Positions 17,180-26,807 of a stretch of 64,000 nucleotides of DNA are shown piece by piece. The translations under genes were made by a program, and so were the position numbers. Every line of letters begins with the position of its first letter. Position 1 is the stretch's first letter. The stretch covers positions 1 to 64,000 of the forward strand of contig JAHBVH010000035.1 of assembly GCA_019637645.1 (NCBI GenBank). Reading direction: 5' to 3'. Source of the DNA: Caldilineaceae bacterium (GTDB lineage: Bacteria; Chloroflexota; Anaerolineae; Caldilineales; Caldilineaceae). Under the pieces are notes generated by a model that ran no database searches, was not told where the DNA came from, and worked only from the letters and a program-made list of their open reading frames with translations.

Positions 17180-18895
17180 ATGAGCAGCACAGTTGCAACA
17201 AAATCGGTCGAAACGGCCACCATGCCGAATCGAGCGAGCGTGGCACGTTTGTTTGCTGGGCGCAGTGGACGCAAACTACGTGAAACTCTCCTGGCGTACA
17301 CCTTTCTCGCCCCCGCGCTAGTCATTATCGGTCTCTTTGGCCTCTTCCCGCTCGTTTTTGCCGCCTATGAAAGTACGCTCACCGGCCTCAACAAAATTGT
17401 TGGCAACTACGATGGCTTGGGCAATTATGTCAAGGCGATTGATAACCTGACGTATGTCTTGGGCTTTGGTCTGTCGCTGATCTGTTTCTATTTTGCCGGT
17501 CAGCGCGTCTGGGTGGCTTTTACCAAAGGCCGCGCGAAAAAGCAGCACGCGATCTTTTGGCTGCCAGCTGGTTTGTTGACGGGTGCAAGCATTGCCGCTT
17601 TGATCTGGTTTATCTTCCGCCTCTTACCGGCCTTGCTTGTCATTCCCCAACAACTACGTGGTGCTAATAATACAACGGAGCGCTTCCGTGAATTGGCTTG
17701 GGAAGCCTGGGGGAGTGAGCCCGTTCAGCAAGCGTTCTGGCTCTTTGTTGCGCTGTTGGTCGCGGGCTTGTTGATCAACACCATGACTGAGCGTTTCCAA
17801 AGGCGTACCAGCCATCAAGAGAGCTTTACCGATGAGTTTATGGCCGCTACTTTCCTGGCGCTTCTCGGTGGTGCGGTTGGCTGGTTAACCTGGACGGAGA
17901 TCAACGCTCGTTATCTGGCGGCGGCAGAGAAGGGCGAAGGGCTCGATCTTTGGACCCAGATTATTACCATTGGTGCGGGCTTTGTGTTGTTGCTGCTGGC
18001 GTGGTGGCTATGGGAGAGCGCAAGCGAACGCGCCTCGAATTGGGATACAGCGTGGCGGCTGGGCGCGGCGGCCACCCTGTTGATCGGCGGCTGGCTCTTG
18101 ATTGGCGAGTTGCCAAGAGTCGTTGCCGCCGGTGATAAAGATTGGTGGACTGGGTTGTTAGCCACCGTCTACTACTCCCTCTTTACCATTCCCGTCCAGT
18201 TGATCATCTCGCTGGCGCTAGCCACGCTCCTCTTTCAAGAAATTCGTGGCAAAGGCTTTTTCCGCATCGTCTACTTTATCCCTTATGTCGCACCGTTCGT
18301 CGGCACGGCGGCGGCCTTCCGCCTGATTTTTTCGGGCAGCCCCAATGCTTTGCTCAACCGCGTGTGGAGTTCGCTCGGCTTTGAGCCGTTGCGTTGGCTG
18401 AATGAACCCACGGGCATTTTTCAGTTGCTTCTTGGGAAGAGCTTTGACTTGCCGGGGTGGGCTGTCGGCCCGAGCTTGGCCCTCCTTGTCATTGTCATCT
18501 ATGGCACTTGGACCTATATCGGCTTTAACACCGTGGTCTTTATGGCGGGCTTGGGGAATATCCCACGCGAGGTCTATGAGGCCGCTAGTATTGACGGCGC
18601 GGGCCGTTGGGCGCAATTTCGCCATGTCACGTTGCCCTTGCTCTCGCCAACGCTCTACTTCCTAACGCTCTATTCGGTGATCGGCACCTTCAAAGCCTTT
18701 AATCATATCTACGTCTTGCGGACGGCGGCGGCTTTGGGTACCACCGATACCGCCAGTATTGTAATTTTCCAAGCCTTTAAGCGCGATACGCGTTATGGCT
18801 ATGCTTCGGCGCTAGCCATTTTGTTGCTGCTCATTATCTTGATACTCACCGCGGTCAATAATCGGATTAGCAGTCGGAGGGTCTTCTATGGCTAG
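17180..18895 (+). CDS. MalF-type sugar ABC permease with a large membrane insertion
   Basis: A 571-residue inner-membrane permease of the carbohydrate (MalF/UgpA) type. The EAA loop that docks the ATPase is [20 protein letters not shown] near residue 465. Ordinary members are about 300 residues. Here the first helix ([18 protein letters not shown]) and the GLGNYVKAI segment are separated from the permease core ([19 protein letters not shown]) by about 240 extra residues carrying about four further hydrophobic segments. Several starts are possible (TTG 17150, ATG 17165, ATG 17180); 17180 has GGGG nine bases upstream. It overlaps malG by 8 bp. No ATPase gene is in the cluster; such importers often share one MsmX-like ATPase. 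Confidence 0.92.
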   Translation: MSSTVATKSVETATMPNRASVARLFAGRSGRKLRETLLAYTFLAPALVIIGLFGLFPLVFAAYESTLTGLNKIVGNYDGLGNYVKAIDNLTYVLGFGLSLICFYFAGQRVWVAFTKGRAKKQHAIFWLPAGLLTGASIAALIWFIFRLLPALLVIPQQLRGANNTTERFRELAWEAWGSEPVQQAFWLFVALLVAGLLINTMTERFQRRTSHQESFTDEFMAATFLALLGGAVGWLTWTEINARYLAAAEKGEGLDLWTQIITIGAGFVLLLLAWWLWESASERASNWDTAWRLGAAATLLIGGWLLIGELPRVVAAGDKDWWTGLLATVYYSLFTIPVQLIISLALATLLFQEIRGKGFFRIVYFIPYVAPFVGTAAAFRLIFSGSPNALLNRVWSSLGFEPLRWLNEPTGIFQLLLGKSFDLPGWAVGPSLALLVIVIYGTWTYIGFNTVVFMAGLGNIPREVYEAASIDGAGRWAQFRHVTLPLLSPTLYFLTLYSVIGTFKAFNHIYVLRTAAALGTTDTASIVIFQAFKRDTRYGYASALAILLLLIILILTAVNNRISSRRVFYG

Positions 18896-19784
18896 TCGTG
18901 CCGTCGCCAAACCGGTGGGGAGCGGGCGTAACAACGTGGCCCGTCCTGTGATCAACCCCGGTGGTTTAGCCTTGGCCTATATAGTTTTGTTGATTGGCGC
19001 TTTTTTTGCGCTAGTCCCTTTTCTCTATACCTTAAGCGTCTCGCTGATGAACCTCACCGAGGCGAGCACGAGTAGTCGCTTGCTCCCATCGACACCACAA
19101 TGGAATAATTATCTGGTGGCCTGGGAACAGGCAGGCTTTTCGCGCTATTTCTTTAACAGTGTCAAGATTGTCTTGATTACGGTAACTGGTGAGATCATCT
19201 TCTGTACGTTGGCGGCCTATGCTTTTGCCCGCATGGAGTTTCCTGGGAAAAGCTTTATCTTTTCGTTACTGCTTTCGACGCTCATGTTGCCCGAAGCGGT
19301 GGTCTGGGTGCCCAATTTTATTACGGTCTCTTGGCTAGGGCGGGCTACACCGTTGCCCTGGATCAACAATTGGCCCGCGTTGACCATTCCTTTTATGGCG
19401 AGCGCCTTTGGCATTTTTCTGCTGCGCCAATTCTTTCAACAAATTCCCAACGAATTATGGGATTCAGCCCAAATTGATGGCGCGGGGCATCTGCGCTATC
19501 TGCTCCAAATCATTGTGCCGCTCTCGCAGGCCGCGATCATGACGTTGGTGCTCTTTGGCTTTATCGCCTCTTGGAATTCATTAGCTTGGCCTTTGTTGGT
19601 TACGACAACCCCCGATTGGCGGCCTATTAGCTATGGTCTGCTGAATTTCTTGGATGAAGCAGGCGCCCAAGTCCATTTGCAGATGGCGGGCGCGATGATC
19701 ACCATGGCCCCCATTCTGATCATCTATTTCTTTACCCAGCGCACCTTTATCGAAGGGATTGCGAGCACGGGGATTAAGGGCTAG
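18888..19784 (+). CDS. MalG-type sugar ABC permease
   Basis: A 298-residue permease, the partner of the upstream MalF-type subunit, with six membrane segments as expected (for example [21 protein letters not shown]). The EAA loop [20 protein letters not shown] near residue 190 contacts the ATPase. The TMs contain the usual FARMEFPGK and [15 protein letters not shown] segments. The start overlaps the last codons of the upstream gene, so the two are translationally coupled. Together with the binding lipoprotein at 20033 they form a carbohydrate importer of the CUT1 type. Confidence 0.95.
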   Translation: MASRAVAKPVGSGRNNVARPVINPGGLALAYIVLLIGAFFALVPFLYTLSVSLMNLTEASTSSRLLPSTPQWNNYLVAWEQAGFSRYFFNSVKIVLITVTGEIIFCTLAAYAFARMEFPGKSFIFSLLLSTLMLPEAVVWVPNFITVSWLGRATPLPWINNWPALTIPFMASAFGIFLLRQFFQQIPNELWDSAQIDGAGHLRYLLQIIVPLSQAAIMTLVLFGFIASWNSLAWPLLVTTTPDWRPISYGLLNFLDEAGAQVHLQMAGAMITMAPILIIYFFTQRTFIEGIASTGIKG

Positions 19785-19799
19785 CGCCATGTCGTTTCG

Positions 19800-19855
19800 T
19801 TTAGCAATGACCGTTTAGAAATAACTGTTTAGAAATAACTGTTTAGCAATGACCG
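19800..19855. repeat. four tandem 14-mers in A-B-B-A order
   Basis: TTTAGCAATGACCG, TTTAGAAATAACTG, TTTAGAAATAACTG, TTTAGCAATGACCG follow one another without gaps, just after malG. CTAAACAGT at 19879-19887 is the inverse of the ACTGTTTAG junction, so the RNA could fold. Further on, a second 14-bp direct repeat (ACTATCTAGCGAAA twice) lies near 19978-20006. These may control the differential expression of the binding-protein gene. Confidence 0.75.
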
Positions 19856-20032
19856 CTAGGGGAAAAGCTCCGGGTTTCTAAACAGTGGGCGGCTACACCA
19901 TGCGTGAGGACTGCGAATTGCACTGCGCCCAGCGGTAGTCCCGTCGTTGGCGTACTAGACAATTCGTGTCACTATAAACTATCTAGCGAAAACTATCTAG
20001 CGAAACAGGTTTTCACACTAAGGAGAAAATCA

Positions 20033-21538
20033 ATGTTCAAGAAATCAATGGGAATCTCAGCGCTGCTGGTAGCGGTTATGCTACTCTTAGCGGCGTGCCC
20101 AGGCGGTGGTGGCGGTGGTGTGGCCGCCCCAACCGCCACCACCGAGCCAACCGCGGAAGCGGCGGCGACCGAACCAGCCGCTGAAGAACCGGCTGCTTCT
20201 GATACCGTGACCGAGACAACCACCACCACCGACACCGCCACCACCGCGCCAACCGGCGAATGTGCCGTGGCTGCCGAAGGCGAATTGGCGGGCGTTGATC
20301 CCACTGGTCAGACGGTTGTCTGGTGGCACAACCACAGCGGTAGCCGCGCCGAAGGTCTGCAAGGGTTGATCGCCGAATTCAATAGCAACAATCCCTGTGG
20401 GATCACGGTTGATGCCCAAAACCAAGGTGGCTATGATGACATCCGTGACAAAGTGAATGCTAGCATTGGCGCAGGCGAACTACCGGCTGCGTTGATTGTT
20501 GGCTATCAGAATGATCAGGCTTTCTATCAACTGAATGATACCCTGGTCGATCTGAACCTTTATGTCAATGATGCCACTTGGGGCTTGACGGCTGAAGAAC
20601 AGGCTGATTTCTATCCGGCCTTCTTCGAGCAGAGCGTGCACCCAGTCTTTGACAACCAACGCCTTGGCTTCCCGCCCAACCGCTCCATGGAAGTGCTCTA
20701 TTACAATGCAACCTTGCTAGAAGAGCTTGGCTATTCCGCACCGCCGGCGACACCCGAAGAATTCAAGGAAATGGCTTGTGCTGCCCATGCCGCTGATCCC
20801 AATAACAAGGGGTATCTGCTGCGTGACGATGCCTCTGCTGTGGCCTCCTGGACCTATGCCTTTGGCGGCGACATTTTGAATGAAGCCGGTGATGGCTATG
20901 TGCTCAACGGCCAAGCGACGATTGATTCGCTGACGCTGCTCAAGAGCATGTACGACGAAGGCTGTGCCAACTTCCTGGATGATCCCGCTGGCTTCCCGAA
21001 TGCAGAGTTTGCGGCCCGCCGCACTCTCTTTGCCCAAGGCTCCAGCTCTGGGATTCCGTTCTACGCGAACGACACCAAGACCGTCGCTGAAGAAGCTGGT
21101 CGCGAAGCGGATGTTTGGGGCGTCGCGGCGATCCCACACACGACGGCTGAACCTGTGCAGAACATCTACGGTGGCGATGTCATGATCACGGTGACGACGC
21201 CCGAACAACAGTTGGCTGCTTGGCTCTTCATCAAATGGTTCACCTCACCCGAAGTGCAAGCAAAGTGGGATGAAATCAGTGGCTACTTCCCCACCCGCGT
21301 CAGCACGGTTGAGTATCTGCAAGAATACCTGGCCAGCAACCCCCAATGGGCGCAGGCTGTCGAATTGCTACCCTACTCGGCCTACGAACCACAGCTGATC
21401 AGCTACACCGGCGTGCGTGATGGCATGCGGGAAGCTTTCAACGCAATCATCCAAGGTGCTGACATTCAGGCCACTTTGGATGCGCTCACGGAAGATGCCA
21501 ACGCGCAGCAAGAAGAGTTGATGTCTGAAGTGCAGTAA
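20033..21538 (+). CDS. sugar-binding lipoprotein of the ABC importer
   Basis: A 501-residue family 1 solute-binding protein. The signal ends in LLLAAC (Cys near residue 22), followed by a Gly run and a Thr/Glu/Ala-rich spacer to about residue 80. The mature domain shows [55 protein letters not shown] and [20 protein letters not shown], typical of MalE/UgpB. It would deliver the ligand to the two upstream permeases. The start has AAGGAGAAAATCA just before ATG; the open frame extends 43 codons further upstream but is not protein-like. It is followed by a strong terminator. Confidence 0.95.
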   Translation: MFKKSMGISALLVAVMLLLAACPGGGGGGVAAPTATTEPTAEAAATEPAAEEPAASDTVTETTTTTDTATTAPTGECAVAAEGELAGVDPTGQTVVWWHNHSGSRAEGLQGLIAEFNSNNPCGITVDAQNQGGYDDIRDKVNASIGAGELPAALIVGYQNDQAFYQLNDTLVDLNLYVNDATWGLTAEEQADFYPAFFEQSVHPVFDNQRLGFPPNRSMEVLYYNATLLEELGYSAPPATPEEFKEMACAAHAADPNNKGYLLRDDASAVASWTYAFGGDILNEAGDGYVLNGQATIDSLTLLKSMYDEGCANFLDDPAGFPNAEFAARRTLFAQGSSSGIPFYANDTKTVAEEAGREADVWGVAAIPHTTAEPVQNIYGGDVMITVTTPEQQLAAWLFIKWFTSPEVQAKWDEISGYFPTRVSTVEYLQEYLASNPQWAQAVELLPYSAYEPQLISYTGVRDGMREAFNAIIQGADIQATLDALTEDANAQQEELMSEVQ

Positions 21539-21598
21539 ATAAAAAGTAAGATGGCGTAGGGTAGTGGGTCATTTCCCACCCGCTATCCAAACCCATAC

Positions 21599-21628
21599 CG
21601 CCGCTGGAGATTCTCCAGCGGCGTTTTT
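21599..21628 (+). terminator. rho-independent terminator of the importer operon
   Basis: CGCCGCTGGAGA pairs with TCTCCAGCGGCG (12-bp arms, minimal loop) and is followed at once by TTTTT. It lies 60 bp after the binding-protein stop codon. Confidence 0.9.
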
Positions 21629-21772
21629 GATCCTGGCCGTCGATGAGGGCTCGATTTTGTTGACATGCTAGCCGTTGCGGCGACTTTTCGCGGTTAGCCG
21701 CGGGTGTCAACCCAGCAAAATTGAAATGTCAACTTGTTCTCTGTCCTATAAAATTGGCGTAAAGCGTAGTTG

Positions 21773-22411
21773 CTAGACGAGAAGATACCAAGCTGGCGTT
21801 AAGATCGCGGCCCCCAGCAGGGTACCGGCAATCGTTTGCCCAATGGTATGCCGTTCCAGGTAAACGCGCGACCACGCGATCAGAGGAACGCTCATGGTGA
21901 GCGGTGCCGCTGGCGTGCCAAAGAGCGCAAAGGCCAGCCCCGAAAGGATCGTTGCTGCTGCACAGTGGAGGCTAATCTTCCAATGATAGGTAATGAGGAG
22001 AAAGAGGGTGCTCTGGATGCCGTTGATGGTGGCTAGCATTTGTAAGAGCCGCGGCGCTTCCCATTGGTACATCGTAAACCAGGTGATCAGGGCTGTTACC
22101 AGCGAAAGCTGTAAGGGGCGGATGCGCTGCTCGCGGTTGGGTAAATGAAAATCCACAGCTTGGCCCGCCCGTACCATCCATAGGATGTAAGCGCAAGGAA
22201 CGAGGATGGTGAGCGTGACATAGAACCAAGCCCAGCCCCAAGCGGACAGGGTGGATAGCGCAAACCCGAGCAAAAATGCCGTAGTAGCGCCTGTCAAAGG
22301 TGGGCTCCCGATCTGGGAAATCCAGTAGGCGAATTGCGACACCCGTGACTGCCCCAAGTTTCCCAGGGCAACGGTTTGTTCTCCGATTTCTTCTTTGGGA
22401 ATCACTGTCAT
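21773..22411 (-). CDS. PAP2-like integral membrane protein
   Basis: A 212-residue membrane protein with about six hydrophobic segments. It resembles the PAP2 phosphatase superfamily: REQRIRPLQL near residue 117 stands for the KxxxxxxRP motif, and SRVYLERHTIGQTIAG near residue 182 for SRxxxxxHxxxD, with Gln in place of the final Asp. The middle PSGH motif is represented only by SLHCAAA. PAP2 proteins dephosphorylate lipid phosphates at the membrane. The altered residues reduce certainty about activity. ATG 22411 has AGAGGAAAG upstream. Lipid-related genes follow on the other strand. Confidence 0.75.
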   Translation of the reverse strand: MTVIPKEEIGEQTVALGNLGQSRVSQFAYWISQIGSPPLTGATTAFLLGFALSTLSAWGWAWFYVTLTILVPCAYILWMVRAGQAVDFHLPNREQRIRPLQLSLVTALITWFTMYQWEAPRLLQMLATINGIQSTLFLLITYHWKISLHCAAATILSGLAFALFGTPAAPLTMSVPLIAWSRVYLERHTIGQTIAGTLLGAAILTPAWYLLV

Positions 22412-22955
22412 TGCTTTCCTCTGCTGTTTCTAACCCGCTCTCGCTCATCCGCTGCGGTTATACTTGTGCGTTGCAAATCTGCCGTTTGTCCAATTGTTGC
22501 TGCTGCAATGACAAGGTACGCCCTATCCGCTTCTCGCTGTCCATTCGCGCTTGTTTAGCGCTTCCACCCATGGTAATTTGGGTAAGTTTTCAGTTGGTTA
22601 AGAGCCTGTTATGGATCTGTCAATGGCTGGCACGTTCCCTATTATCGCTACTTTTCCTGGATTGTGCAAGGCTGCGTTAAGCAAATGGGGCGGCCATTGC
22701 GCTGGTCGAGCCGCTATCCTCTATTGCTTAATGCTTAACTTGACAAACACCAAATTTTAATCGGAAGGCCGTATAAAATGGTGGGTAGAGATAACGTCTT
22801 TGGCTAAACCGGTCAGCTCTTTGGTCACACCATCCAACCGCGTAAAATACCAGGAAATTGTGCTAAGCAAAAATGCAAGGAGGTTGCCCTTTTTGTCGAG
22901 GATGCGCTATGATAGCTTATCTAATCAAGCAAGGTGTAAAAAAGAGCGAGGAACC
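22412..22955. other. 544-bp divergent intergenic region
   Basis: It separates the PAP2-like gene (leftward) from the acyltransferase gene (rightward). It is richer in A/T than its surroundings and holds the candidate rightward promoter at 22884-22913. An open frame runs upstream of the acyltransferase from 22800, but it has no ribosome site and is not protein-like. No gene or repeat was recognised. Confidence 0.5.
22884..22913 (+). promoter_or_regulatory. candidate promoter of the lipid gene cluster
   Basis: TTGCCC at 22884-22889 and TATGAT at 22908-22913 with an 18-bp spacer, about 40 bp before the ribosome site of the acyltransferase gene. Confidence 0.4.
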
Positions 22956-23840
22956 ATGCGTGTTCTGCCCAAGTTAACCTATGCTTCGCCAGATGATCCA
23001 CTGGCGAAGCAACTGTTGATCCGCTCGGTGGAACGGCTGAGTGGACGACGGCGTCTGGAGCGTATCTATGACACTGTTCTGGCACAAGAAGCGGAACAGA
23101 GCCGCCTTTGGGGCGCGGCCTTGCGGGCCTTGCGGATTCATGTGGACTATGATGCCAAGCAACTCGCCCAGGTTCCCACCGAAGGCCCGATTATCCTCGT
23201 GGCCAATCATCCGTATGGTCTCCTCGACGGCTTGATTGTCTGCCACTTTGCTTCTTTGTTGCGCCCCGCTTTTAAGATCCTGATTCATAAATCGCTCTGC
23301 CGCGAACCCCGCGTGGAGCGCTACCTTTTGCCGATCGATTTTGCCGAGACGACAGAGGCAGCCCATACCAATATTGACTCCAAGCGGCGCGCTATGACGA
23401 CCCTACAAGAGGGCAATGCCGTGGTCATCTTCCCTGCCGGTGGCATCGCGACGACGGTCCATGGCCCCTTTGGCAAAGCGGTTGATTTGGAATGGAAGCT
23501 CTTTGTCGCCAAGCTCATTCAGATGACCGAAGCGACAGTGATTCCCATCTATTTTCATGGGCAGAACAGTCGTATCTTTCAGCTCGCCAGCCACCTGAGC
23601 TTGACCCTACGCTTGGCCTTGATCATCCATGAGGTAAACCGCAAAGCGGGGGAAACGATCCGCGTGAGTATCGGCGACCCCATCTTCTACCAAAACTTGG
23701 CGAAGATTCGGAAACGCAAAGAGCTACTCTACCACCTGCGCGATACGATTTATGCGCTTGATCCCACCAAGATTGCCCACTATCCCCCGCCACAGTTGCC
23801 CTTTGACAAGAAAAAAGTCGCTCAAGGAGGTGCCCAGTGA
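22956..23840 (+). CDS. lysophospholipid acyltransferase family protein (PlsC-like)
   Basis: A 294-residue member of the PlsC-type acyltransferases. The catalytic motif NHPYGLLDG near residues 84-92 has five residues between His and Asp, as in one bacterial subgroup, rather than the canonical HX4D. FPAGGIATT near residue 165 supplies the later conserved block with a Gly-rich turn. It probably transfers an acyl group to a lysolipid at the inner membrane. ATG 22956 is preferred because GAGGA precedes it; the frame extends further upstream without support. It overlaps the next gene by 4 bp (GTGA). With the next two genes it forms a probable operon for glycerolipid turnover. Confidence 0.88.
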   Translation: MRVLPKLTYASPDDPLAKQLLIRSVERLSGRRRLERIYDTVLAQEAEQSRLWGAALRALRIHVDYDAKQLAQVPTEGPIILVANHPYGLLDGLIVCHFASLLRPAFKILIHKSLCREPRVERYLLPIDFAETTEAAHTNIDSKRRAMTTLQEGNAVVIFPAGGIATTVHGPFGKAVDLEWKLFVAKLIQMTEATVIPIYFHGQNSRIFQLASHLSLTLRLALIIHEVNRKAGETIRVSIGDPIFYQNLAKIRKRKELLYHLRDTIYALDPTKIAHYPPPQLPFDKKKVAQGGAQ

Positions 23841-25324
23841 AGAACCAACCCCGTCGTGTTTTAATTCTGGGGGCCGATGGTCTGCGCCCCGATCTACTGG
23901 ATGCGACCCTGCTGCCAACCGTCGCCCACTTAGCCAAAACCGGCGTCCGTTGTTGGGATCATCATGCGGTCTACCCAACCCACACCCGCGTGAACATGAG
24001 CACGCTCACAACTGGAACTACCCCAGGTCGTCATGGCTTGATGGCGAATACGATGATCGTGCCGCATGCCACCGAAGACCACATTATCGATACTTCCAAC
24101 TATCAGCATCTCAATGCGTTGGAGAAGTTCAGCGGTGGTCATGCGCTGTTTGTGCCTTCCTTGGGGGATCGGTTAGCGGCACGCGGCGAACGGTTGGCTG
24201 TGGCCGCGACGAGTAGCCCCGGCGCCGCCATGCTCTGGACCCACCGCCATCTGGATCGCATGGTCAACACCAATAGTGCTTATGGCATTGCGGATCTCTA
24301 CGACCTGCGCGAAAAGTTAGGCGAAGTGCCGCCCCAAGAAAAGGGCGCGCAGATCGCGGCCCAACGCTATGCCACTAAGGCGCTGCTCCGTCTCTTGTTG
24401 GACGATCCGCTCAATCGCGTGATTGTCCTGTGGCTCAATGAACCTGACACGAGTCAACACTACTTTGGTCTCGGTTCTCCCGAAGCCATCACGGCGTTGC
24501 GCACGGTGGACCAATGTGTGGCGGAGATTTTGGCCGCGTTGGCGGAACGGGGCTTGCGTGAGCAATTTGCCATCTTTTTTATCTCCGATCATGGTCATTC
24601 GACGGTGCAAGCTCATCAGACCTTGCGTACCTATCTCGCTGAAGCCTTTAAGGCGATTGGCTATTCATTGCCGCTGGTGACAGCTAGTGACTATATCTAT
24701 ACCCAGCCCGGCGCGCAACCCCCCTCGGCGGCTGAATTGGCACCGCTGGTCGCTTGGCTATTGGCGCAACCATGGGCCGGGGTCGTCTTCGGCGGTCGCC
24801 CGGATCTGGCCGCGCTGCCCGGCGTGCTCCCGTTGACTGCGCTCTGGGATCAGCAAAGTAATGGGCGCGTGCCGTTGCTGGCTGTCTCCCCACGGTGGAG
24901 CCACGCTCCCAATGAATTTGGCGTGCCAGGCCAGGTCATGGCGCTGACTACCCAAGCGGCCTTGCGCGCGTCCCACGGTTCGGCTTCCCCCTTTGACCTG
25001 CATGCCACCTTCATTGCCAACGGCCCTGATTTCCATACGGGCCACAACTCCACCATCCCCACTGGCGCGGTTGATCTGCTCCCAACGGTGCTCACTCTGC
25101 TCGACCTCCCTTCTAGCACACCCCTGGATGGGCGTGTCCTGTGGGAGCTGTGGGCCAAGCCGCAAGGCGAGCCTGGGGATGTGCAACGGTTGGTGGTAGA
25201 ACCAACAACGCCCGCATCAAAGGCAACTTGCCCTGCTCAAGTGGCCTTCCATCGTGTTGGGCAAACGACCTATCTGCATGGCGCACTCCAAGCCGACGCC
25301 TTCTATACAACCCAAGGGCCATAA
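23837..25324 (+). CDS. alkaline phosphatase superfamily protein (type I phosphodiesterase/nucleotide pyrophosphatase-like)
   Basis: A 495-residue cytoplasmic enzyme of the NPP-like branch. GADGLRPD near residue 12 gives a metal-binding Asp; PTHTRVNMSTLTTG near 47-60 contains the likely nucleophile Thr. Further metal ligands are in LNEPDTSQHYFG, SDHGHSTVQ and TGHNSTIPTGAVDLLPT. Such enzymes hydrolyse phosphodiesters or phosphomonoesters; the neighbouring acyltransferase and glycerophosphodiesterase suggest a lipid headgroup, but this is inference. Translation begins at GTG 23837, five bases after GGAGGTG, and overlaps the preceding stop codon. There is no signal peptide, unlike most secreted NPPs. 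Confidence 0.88.
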   Translation: MKNQPRRVLILGADGLRPDLLDATLLPTVAHLAKTGVRCWDHHAVYPTHTRVNMSTLTTGTTPGRHGLMANTMIVPHATEDHIIDTSNYQHLNALEKFSGGHALFVPSLGDRLAARGERLAVAATSSPGAAMLWTHRHLDRMVNTNSAYGIADLYDLREKLGEVPPQEKGAQIAAQRYATKALLRLLLDDPLNRVIVLWLNEPDTSQHYFGLGSPEAITALRTVDQCVAEILAALAERGLREQFAIFFISDHGHSTVQAHQTLRTYLAEAFKAIGYSLPLVTASDYIYTQPGAQPPSAAELAPLVAWLLAQPWAGVVFGGRPDLAALPGVLPLTALWDQQSNGRVPLLAVSPRWSHAPNEFGVPGQVMALTTQAALRASHGSASPFDLHATFIANGPDFHTGHNSTIPTGAVDLLPTVLTLLDLPSSTPLDGRVLWELWAKPQGEPGDVQRLVVEPTTPASKATCPAQVAFHRVGQTTYLHGALQADAFYTTQGP

Positions 25325-25370
25325 GCGCACCGCGCAACGCCGATTCTATTCATGAGAGGTCTGTGTCTTG

Positions 25371-26153
25371 ATGTTACCCATCCTTGTCCCGCCCAGCTTT
25401 CGGATTATCGCCCACCGTGGCGCGTCGGCCTATGTGCCAGAAAACACCTTGGCTGCCTTTGAACTGGCCCATGCCATGGGGGTTACGGAGATCGAAACCG
25501 ATGTTCAGATCACGACGGATGGTATGGTTGTCCTCTGTCATGATCGCACTTTGGCCCGCTATGGCCATGGCGAGCAAGTTGTGGAGGAACAGCTTTGGTC
25601 TACCTTAGCCACGCTTGATATGGGCTCTTGGTTTTCACCCTATTTGCACCAGGACAAGCGCATGCTGCGGCTCGATGAACTCTTCGCGGCCTTTGGTGAT
25701 AAGTTCACCTATCACATTGAACTCAAAGGGAGCGCGGCCACAGCGACCCTTGCCGCCGCCACGCAACAGCTCATTGTCCAGTATGGCTTACACGATTCCT
25801 GTATCATCACTTCCTTTGCCTATGCGGCGCTAGTGGCTATGCAGCAAGTCGATCCAAGCCTGCGCCTAGGGTGGCTAGTCCAGACCATTACGACAGAGGA
25901 GGTTGCCAAAGCGCAAGCCTTGGGGCTTTTTCAACTCTGCCCCAAGGCCGAACTGGTCACGCCGGCCATCGTCGCCCAGGCGCGTACCGTCGTGGCTGAA
26001 GTGCGCGCGTGGGGGCTCACGGGCGAAAAAGCCAGCACTCAGACCAAAGAAGTCCAGGCGCTGATTCAGCAAGTGCTCGCCGCGGGCTGTGATGGCATGA
26101 CGATCAATTGGCCGGATTGGGTGCTCCATGATCCAGGGGCTGAAATGGCATGA
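25371..26153 (+). CDS. glycerophosphodiester phosphodiesterase
   Basis: A 260-residue GDPD-type enzyme that splits glycerophosphodiesters into glycerol 3-phosphate and an alcohol, using a metal ion in a TIM barrel. Visible catalytic elements are IIAHRGASAYVPENT near residues 12-26, EIETDVQITTDG near 40-52 with the metal-binding Glu/Asp, and VLCHDRTL near 54-61. The later block FTYHIELKG supplies another Glu. There is no signal peptide, so it is probably cytoplasmic. ATG 25371 is chosen; an adjacent TTG is one codon earlier. It follows the alkaline phosphatase-like gene by 46 bp and converges on the response regulator gene. Confidence 0.93.
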   Translation: MLPILVPPSFRIIAHRGASAYVPENTLAAFELAHAMGVTEIETDVQITTDGMVVLCHDRTLARYGHGEQVVEEQLWSTLATLDMGSWFSPYLHQDKRMLRLDELFAAFGDKFTYHIELKGSAATATLAAATQQLIVQYGLHDSCIITSFAYAALVAMQQVDPSLRLGWLVQTITTEEVAKAQALGLFQLCPKAELVTPAIVAQARTVVAEVRAWGLTGEKASTQTKEVQALIQQVLAAGCDGMTINWPDWVLHDPGAEMA

Positions 26154-26156
26154 CAC

Positions 26157-26807
26157 TTACCGCGGGGTGGCTTTGGCCTTTAGGGCCAACGTAACCGCTT
26201 CGGTGCGCGTGGTTGCTTGAAACTTGCTTAGAATGCTGCTGACATGAAATTTCACCGTCGAAAGGCTCAAGATCAGCCGGTCGGCAATTTGCGGGTTGCT
26301 GAGCCCTTCGATCATCAGCTCCAATACTTCCCGCTCGCGCGGGGTTAGCGCTTCCCCAAAGGGGAGTGTGACGACTGGTGGGTGTGGTTTAAGCAAGGCG
26401 CGCATCGCTTCTGGGGCTAGGGTAGGGCGACCGGCATAGACATTGCGAATGGCCATGACCAACTCATCTGCGCTGATGTCTTTGAGAATATAGCCAATCG
26501 CACCCGCCTGGAGGACCTGCTCCACAAGATCGTCCTCTTTGAAGCTGGTGAGGACCAGAATTTTCGTATCAGGATATTGCTGGATGATCTGCCGGGTGGC
26601 TTCCACGCCATTCAGCTTGGGCATGATGAGATCCATTAAAATGATATCTGGTCGCAGCTCGCCGCAGATGCGCACCGCGTCGGCACCATTGTCGGCCTCC
26701 CCGACAAAGGCCAAATCGGGATAGATGGTGATAAAGCTCGACAAGCCGCTGCGCACGATAAATTGATCATCCACAATCATCACACGGATTGGTGCCACGC
26801 GCGCCAT
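26157..26807 (-). CDS. NarL/LuxR-family response regulator
   Basis: A 216-residue two-component regulator. The receiver domain (residues 1-125) has the acidic pair VDD, the phospho-acceptor Asp59 in DIILMDLIMP, and conserved Thr/Ser and Lys in LVLTSFKEDD and YILKDISADE. The C-terminal LuxR helix-turn-helix is LTPREREVLELMIEGLSNP then QIADRLILSLSTVKFHVSSI. ATG 26807 follows GGGAGGGAACG. The likely partner is the HisKA_3 sensor kinase at 28883-30592, of the type that pairs with NarL regulators, though the two are 2 kb apart and on opposite strands. Its targets may include the stress genes lying between them. Confidence 0.95.
   Translation of the reverse strand: MARVAPIRVMIVDDQFIVRSGLSSFITIYPDLAFVGEADNGADAVRICGELRPDIILMDLIMPKLNGVEATRQIIQQYPDTKILVLTSFKEDDLVEQVLQAGAIGYILKDISADELVMAIRNVYAGRPTLAPEAMRALLKPHPPVVTLPFGEALTPREREVLELMIEGLSNPQIADRLILSLSTVKFHVSSILSKFQATTRTEAVTLALKAKATPR

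Noticed and set aside
22740..22777. TTGACA ... TATAAA promoter for the acyltransferase
   Set aside because: The boxes are 26 bp apart, too far for a sigma70 promoter; the pair at 22884/22908 fits better.
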